This document shows positions 20,726 to 22,850 of a stretch of DNA of 22,850 nucleotides, one piece after another. The notes beneath the pieces are model-generated. The model saw only the letters and a list, made by a program, of their open reading frames with translations. It did no database searches and was not told the DNA's origin. Numbering within the stretch: position 1 is the first letter of the stretch; the number at the start of each line of letters is the position of its first letter. The stretch spans positions 1 to 22,850 of the forward strand of contig DJYJ01000057.1 in NCBI GenBank assembly GCA_002450075.1, given 5' to 3'. The translations under genes were made by a program, and so were the position numbers. The stretch is from Clostridiales bacterium UBA6981 (lineage in GTDB: Bacteria > Bacillota > Clostridia > Oscillospirales > Oscillospiraceae).

Positions 20726-21775
20726 TTATTCGATTCCTTCGGCTCCTGTGAGCCGGTCGATTTTCTCTTTCAGCGAACGCGCCAGTGCCAGGCGTCTTGC
20801 GTGCGCGGCCCGCGCTTCCGGTGTTTTGCATTTTTTAAGACTCTCGCCGAATCTCTCCTCAAGTCCTACGCGCGTCGCCCCCCTGACCAGCTTGTCGGCC
20901 AGGAAGACAAGTCCGGCTTCGTTCAGCGCGTCGCCGTCCGGCTCGGTATGCTGCCGGACGATCTCCGCGAGCTGTGGAAGTCCAAGCTCCCGGAGCCAGA
21001 GCCCGCCGATAACGGCGTGGTCGCGCTCACCCTTGGCGATGTCGTGCAGCAGCGCCGCGGCATGGACCGCCTTGCTGTCGAGCGCGATCCCCTTTTCTAT
21101 CAGCCCGGTGCCAAGCTCGTCAGCGAGCGCGGCGACGGCGCGGCAGTGTGCGATAAGCGCCTCGTTTGCCCCCGAAGCGCTCAGCATCGCGAGGCACAGC
21201 TCGTCTGTGATGTCCGGCCGCGGCGAAAGTCCAACATCGCGCACCCTGAGCGCGCCATCCTCTTCCTCCAACACGGTCAGCGAGGTATAGCCGAGCTTGC
21301 TGCGCTGTCCCGTGATTACGGCGATCGAGCCCTTGTGGCTGACAAGGGCGATATTCCCCTCGCTCTCCGAGAGGCATCGTCTGATCGCCTCATACATCCG
21401 TCCTGCGACTTCTTCGTCGCTCTCCGCGCCGTCGGGCAGCAGCGAGGGGTCGCTCTCGCGCGCGGCATACAGCTCCGGGTAGCGTGCCATGATCTCGCGA
21501 AAAGAGAGACCGTCCCACACGCCCATGTCCTGCTCCTCGAGGCCGGGCATGATCCGCGGCGCATCGCAAAGCGGCCGCGCCGTCTCGATCGCGCGGACGA
21601 GCGGACTTGCAAAAACGGCCTGTACGCCTTTCAATTCTTCTATAAACGGCAGCCGTGCTGCCTGGATGCGCCCCAGACGGCCGAGCGGGAAATCGCTCCT
21701 TCCGCCGACGCACCAGCGCTCTCCCAGCGGGATATCCGGCATCGCGTGCCGGACAAGGATGATTCGTCTGCTCAC
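20726..21775 (-). CDS. Histidine phosphatase domain fused to HD domain
   Basis: A 349-residue two-domain protein. The N-terminal phosphoglycerate-mutase-like phosphatase spans about 1-185: LVRHAMPD with the catalytic His (H10), ASPLVRAIETA, the Glu in the LEEQDMGVWDG stretch, and the second His in LVSHKGSIAV (H147). The C-terminal HD phosphohydrolase spans about 205-330: H210, the HD pair in AALLHDIAKGE (H244, D245), HAVIGG, and D294 in LADKLVRG. Both domains appear to keep their metal or catalytic residues, so two phosphate-removing activities are linked, perhaps on a nucleotide cofactor intermediate. It overlaps the upstream gene by 4 nt and lies in a molybdenum operon. The substrate is unknown. 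Confidence 0.82.
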   Translation of the reverse strand: MSRRIILVRHAMPDIPLGERWCVGGRSDFPLGRLGRIQAARLPFIEELKGVQAVFASPLVRAIETARPLCDAPRIMPGLEEQDMGVWDGLSFREIMARYPELYAARESDPSLLPDGAESDEEVAGRMYEAIRRCLSESEGNIALVSHKGSIAVITGQRSKLGYTSLTVLEEEDGALRVRDVGLSPRPDITDELCLAMLSASGANEALIAHCRAVAALADELGTGLIEKGIALDSKAVHAAALLHDIAKGERDHAVIGGLWLRELGLPQLAEIVRQHTEPDGDALNEAGLVFLADKLVRGATRVGLEERFGESLKKCKTPEARAAHARRLALARSLKEKIDRLTGAEGIE

Positions 21776-22695
21776 AGCTCGTCTCCGAAATACGCGGCAA
21801 ACAGCTCCTTGGCCTGCTCGCGAAGCGCCGTGACATAGCTCTCATAACAGCCGAGCAGCCGTCTGCCGTGCTCGGTCAGCTTGCTCTCACCGCCGTTGGC
21901 GCCGCCCTGGCTGCGCTCCAGCAGCGGAAAATGCAGCTGGGACTCCAGCGCGCGGATGATGTTCCAACCGCCGGAGTAGGAGATCTGCATCCGCTCACAG
22001 GCACGGCGGACCGAGCCCGTCTCCTCCACAAGGGAGAGCAGCATGGCGGTCTTTTCATCGAAAAAGGGCTTTTCCCGGCTCAGCGACACGCCGATCTCGG
22101 GGCGGATCAGCTGCTCGTTGTGATAGGCAAGCAGCGCCTTGTAATCGTCCGGCGTGTCGGCGTCGTGCAGGATACCCGGGTCCTCGACCTCGACGCGCGT
22201 CATCTCCTCACCGCAGCGGGAGATCGCGCCCTGCAGTCCGCCCTCGCCGCCGTCGGAGAGGATACTGTCCAGCAGCGACGAGGCGATGACGAGCGGATGG
22301 CCGGTCTTTCCCTCGCAGACCGGGCAGCAGAGCGGCGCATCCGATTCGATCAGCTTTTGCACCGTAAGCGCCGTAAAGAGCGGAATGTCGACCGGGGTGA
22401 AAAGGATCCGGTCGCATTTATCCCGCAGATAGGAAAGACCGATCCTGGCCGAATCGAACATCTGCGTCGTTTCATACCGCTCGTTGCGCAGAAACACCAG
22501 GCCGTTGTTTGCGAGGTGCCGCTCCAGCAGCGGGGCGTTATAGCCGGTGACGACAACGATGCGCATCACACCCGCCTGGTGGAACGTGGCCACGATGCGC
22601 TGGGCGATGGAGATCGATCCGATATTCAGCATCGGCTTGAAATCCCCCATACGTGAGGACATCCCTGCCGCCACGATCACTGCACCGATCTGCAC
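21772..22695 (-). CDS. MocA-like nucleotidyltransferase fused to ModE-like DNA-binding domain
   Basis: A 307-residue fusion. The N-terminal NTP-transferase (about 1-190) has IGAVIVAAGMSSRMG (3-17), the metal-binding TPVDIPLFT (D103) and TGHPLVI. This is the MobA/MocA type that couples CTP or GTP to molybdopterin. The C-terminal winged helix (about 205-290) has TGSVRRACERMQISYSGGWN as the helix-turn-helix and GGANGGESKLTEHGRRLL, the ModE wing signature. It therefore may make dinucleotide cofactor and regulate DNA in one polypeptide. The start is a GTG at 22693-22695, with GGGGGTG upstream; earlier in-frame ATGs at 22737 and 22797 read through the predicted leader and promoter region. It is the first gene of the minus-strand operon. 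Confidence 0.85.
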   Translation of the reverse strand: MQIGAVIVAAGMSSRMGDFKPMLNIGSISIAQRIVATFHQAGVMRIVVVTGYNAPLLERHLANNGLVFLRNERYETTQMFDSARIGLSYLRDKCDRILFTPVDIPLFTALTVQKLIESDAPLCCPVCEGKTGHPLVIASSLLDSILSDGGEGGLQGAISRCGEEMTRVEVEDPGILHDADTPDDYKALLAYHNEQLIRPEIGVSLSREKPFFDEKTAMLLSLVEETGSVRRACERMQISYSGGWNIIRALESQLHFPLLERSQGGANGGESKLTEHGRRLLGCYESYVTALREQAKELFAAYFGDEL

Positions 22696-22710
22696 AATAA
22701 ACACCCCCGT

Positions 22711-22748
22711 AAAATAGCGAATTGCAAAAATAAACATTTCGATATTTT
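22711..22748. promoter_or_regulatory. Inverted repeat over the transcription start, candidate ModE-type operator
   Basis: The 11-nt arms AAAATAGCGAA (22711-22721) and TTCGATATTTT (22738-22748) are inverted with one mismatch and a 16-nt spacer. They start 2 bp after the -10 box and cover the predicted +1. The TCGCTAT half-site on the transcribed strand loosely recalls the ATCGCTATATA element bound by E. coli ModE. It is a plausible autoregulatory site for the fused ModE-like domain. Confidence 0.5.
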
Positions 22749-22750
22749 GT

Positions 22751-22779
22751 ATTATACGCCTACACTTTAGAAATGTAAA
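22751..22779 (-). promoter_or_regulatory. Near-consensus promoter of the molybdenum operon
   Basis: On the minus strand, TTTACA (22774-22779) and a perfect TATAAT (22751-22756) are 17 bp apart, about 55 nt upstream of the GTG start codon at 22695. Confidence 0.75.
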
Positions 22780-22790
22780 GGGGAAAAGAC

Positions 22791-22819
22791 TGTACAAAAG
22801 AAAAGTTATGCCGTATAAT
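22791..22819 (+). promoter_or_regulatory. Divergent promoter toward a gene beyond the window
   Basis: A perfect TATAAT (22814-22819) lies 17 bp after TGTACA (22791-22796), facing right. The gene it serves is not in the window. It starts only 11 bp from the -35 of the molybdenum operon, so both may be regulated together. Confidence 0.5.
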
Positions 22820-22850
22820 TTTCCTCAAAGAAAGACTAACTATTAAAAGT

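Noticed and set aside
19656..21290. 544-codon plus-strand frame opposite the MoeA-like and phosphatase-HD genes
   Set aside because: Spans two real minus-strand genes and ends in low-complexity Ser/Arg-rich sequence.
21868..22656. Plus-strand frame opposite the MocA-ModE fusion
   Set aside because: Antisense shadow with no motif, while the minus-strand protein has clear domain signatures.
1..22850. CRISPR array or defence cluster
   Set aside because: No regularly spaced repeats and no cas, restriction or reverse transcriptase genes are seen.

Overview
The window looks like chromosome from a moderately high-GC, spore-forming member of the Clostridia, probably Oscillospiraceae-like. The sporulation genes yabP and yabQ sit with divIC and a yabR-like S1 gene in the order conserved in endospore-forming Firmicutes. 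There is an acetyl/butyryl-type CoA-transferase, strong GGAGG ribosome binding sites throughout, and most proteins are of Clostridia type. The genus assignment is inference. Nothing here is an obvious phage, plasmid, CRISPR or biosynthetic cluster.

Layout. Positions 1-475 hold the tail of an IS1182-like transposase and its terminator, abutting tcdA (minus). A back-to-back promoter region separates tcdA from a plus-strand pair: a cytoplasmic ParB-like/BMP-domain fusion and a small metallophosphoesterase. A minus-strand block follows (3.9-9.1 kb). It contains rpiB with a membrane-anchored glycosidase-like protein, a palindromic intergenic repeat, an AT-richer orphan membrane protein, and the operon yabP-yabQ-divIC-yabR-CoA-transferase. 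Next come malQ (plus), a gtrA/small multidrug export pair (minus) and an alanine/glycine:cation symporter (plus).

Positions 13.4-14.9 kb form a small variable spot. It has a tRNA-Pro(GGG) gene with a terminator and broken tRNA copies, an XRE-family regulator on its own, and a second diverged copy of the roughly 100-bp tRNA-downstream unit on the far side. A YdcF-like membrane protein follows.

Positions 15.7-22.8 kb are a molybdenum module. xdhC (plus) converges on a minus-strand run: a MocA-like nucleotidyltransferase fused to a ModE-like DNA-binding domain, a histidine phosphatase-HD fusion, a MoeA-like protein with a C-terminal four-Cys cluster, then modA, modB and modC. Together these would import molybdate, process molybdopterin cofactor and deliver it to a molybdenum hydroxylase of the xanthine dehydrogenase type, whose structural genes are not in the window. 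The first gene has a near-consensus promoter and an 11-nt inverted repeat over the predicted transcription start, which suggests autoregulation.

The most unusual items are the molybdenum operon with its two fusion proteins, candidate operator and modA/modB hairpin; the signal-less ParB-like/BMP protein coupled to a phosphoesterase lacking the usual DxH motif; and the tRNA-derived repeats around the lone regulator. None is proven to be a new system from sequence alone.
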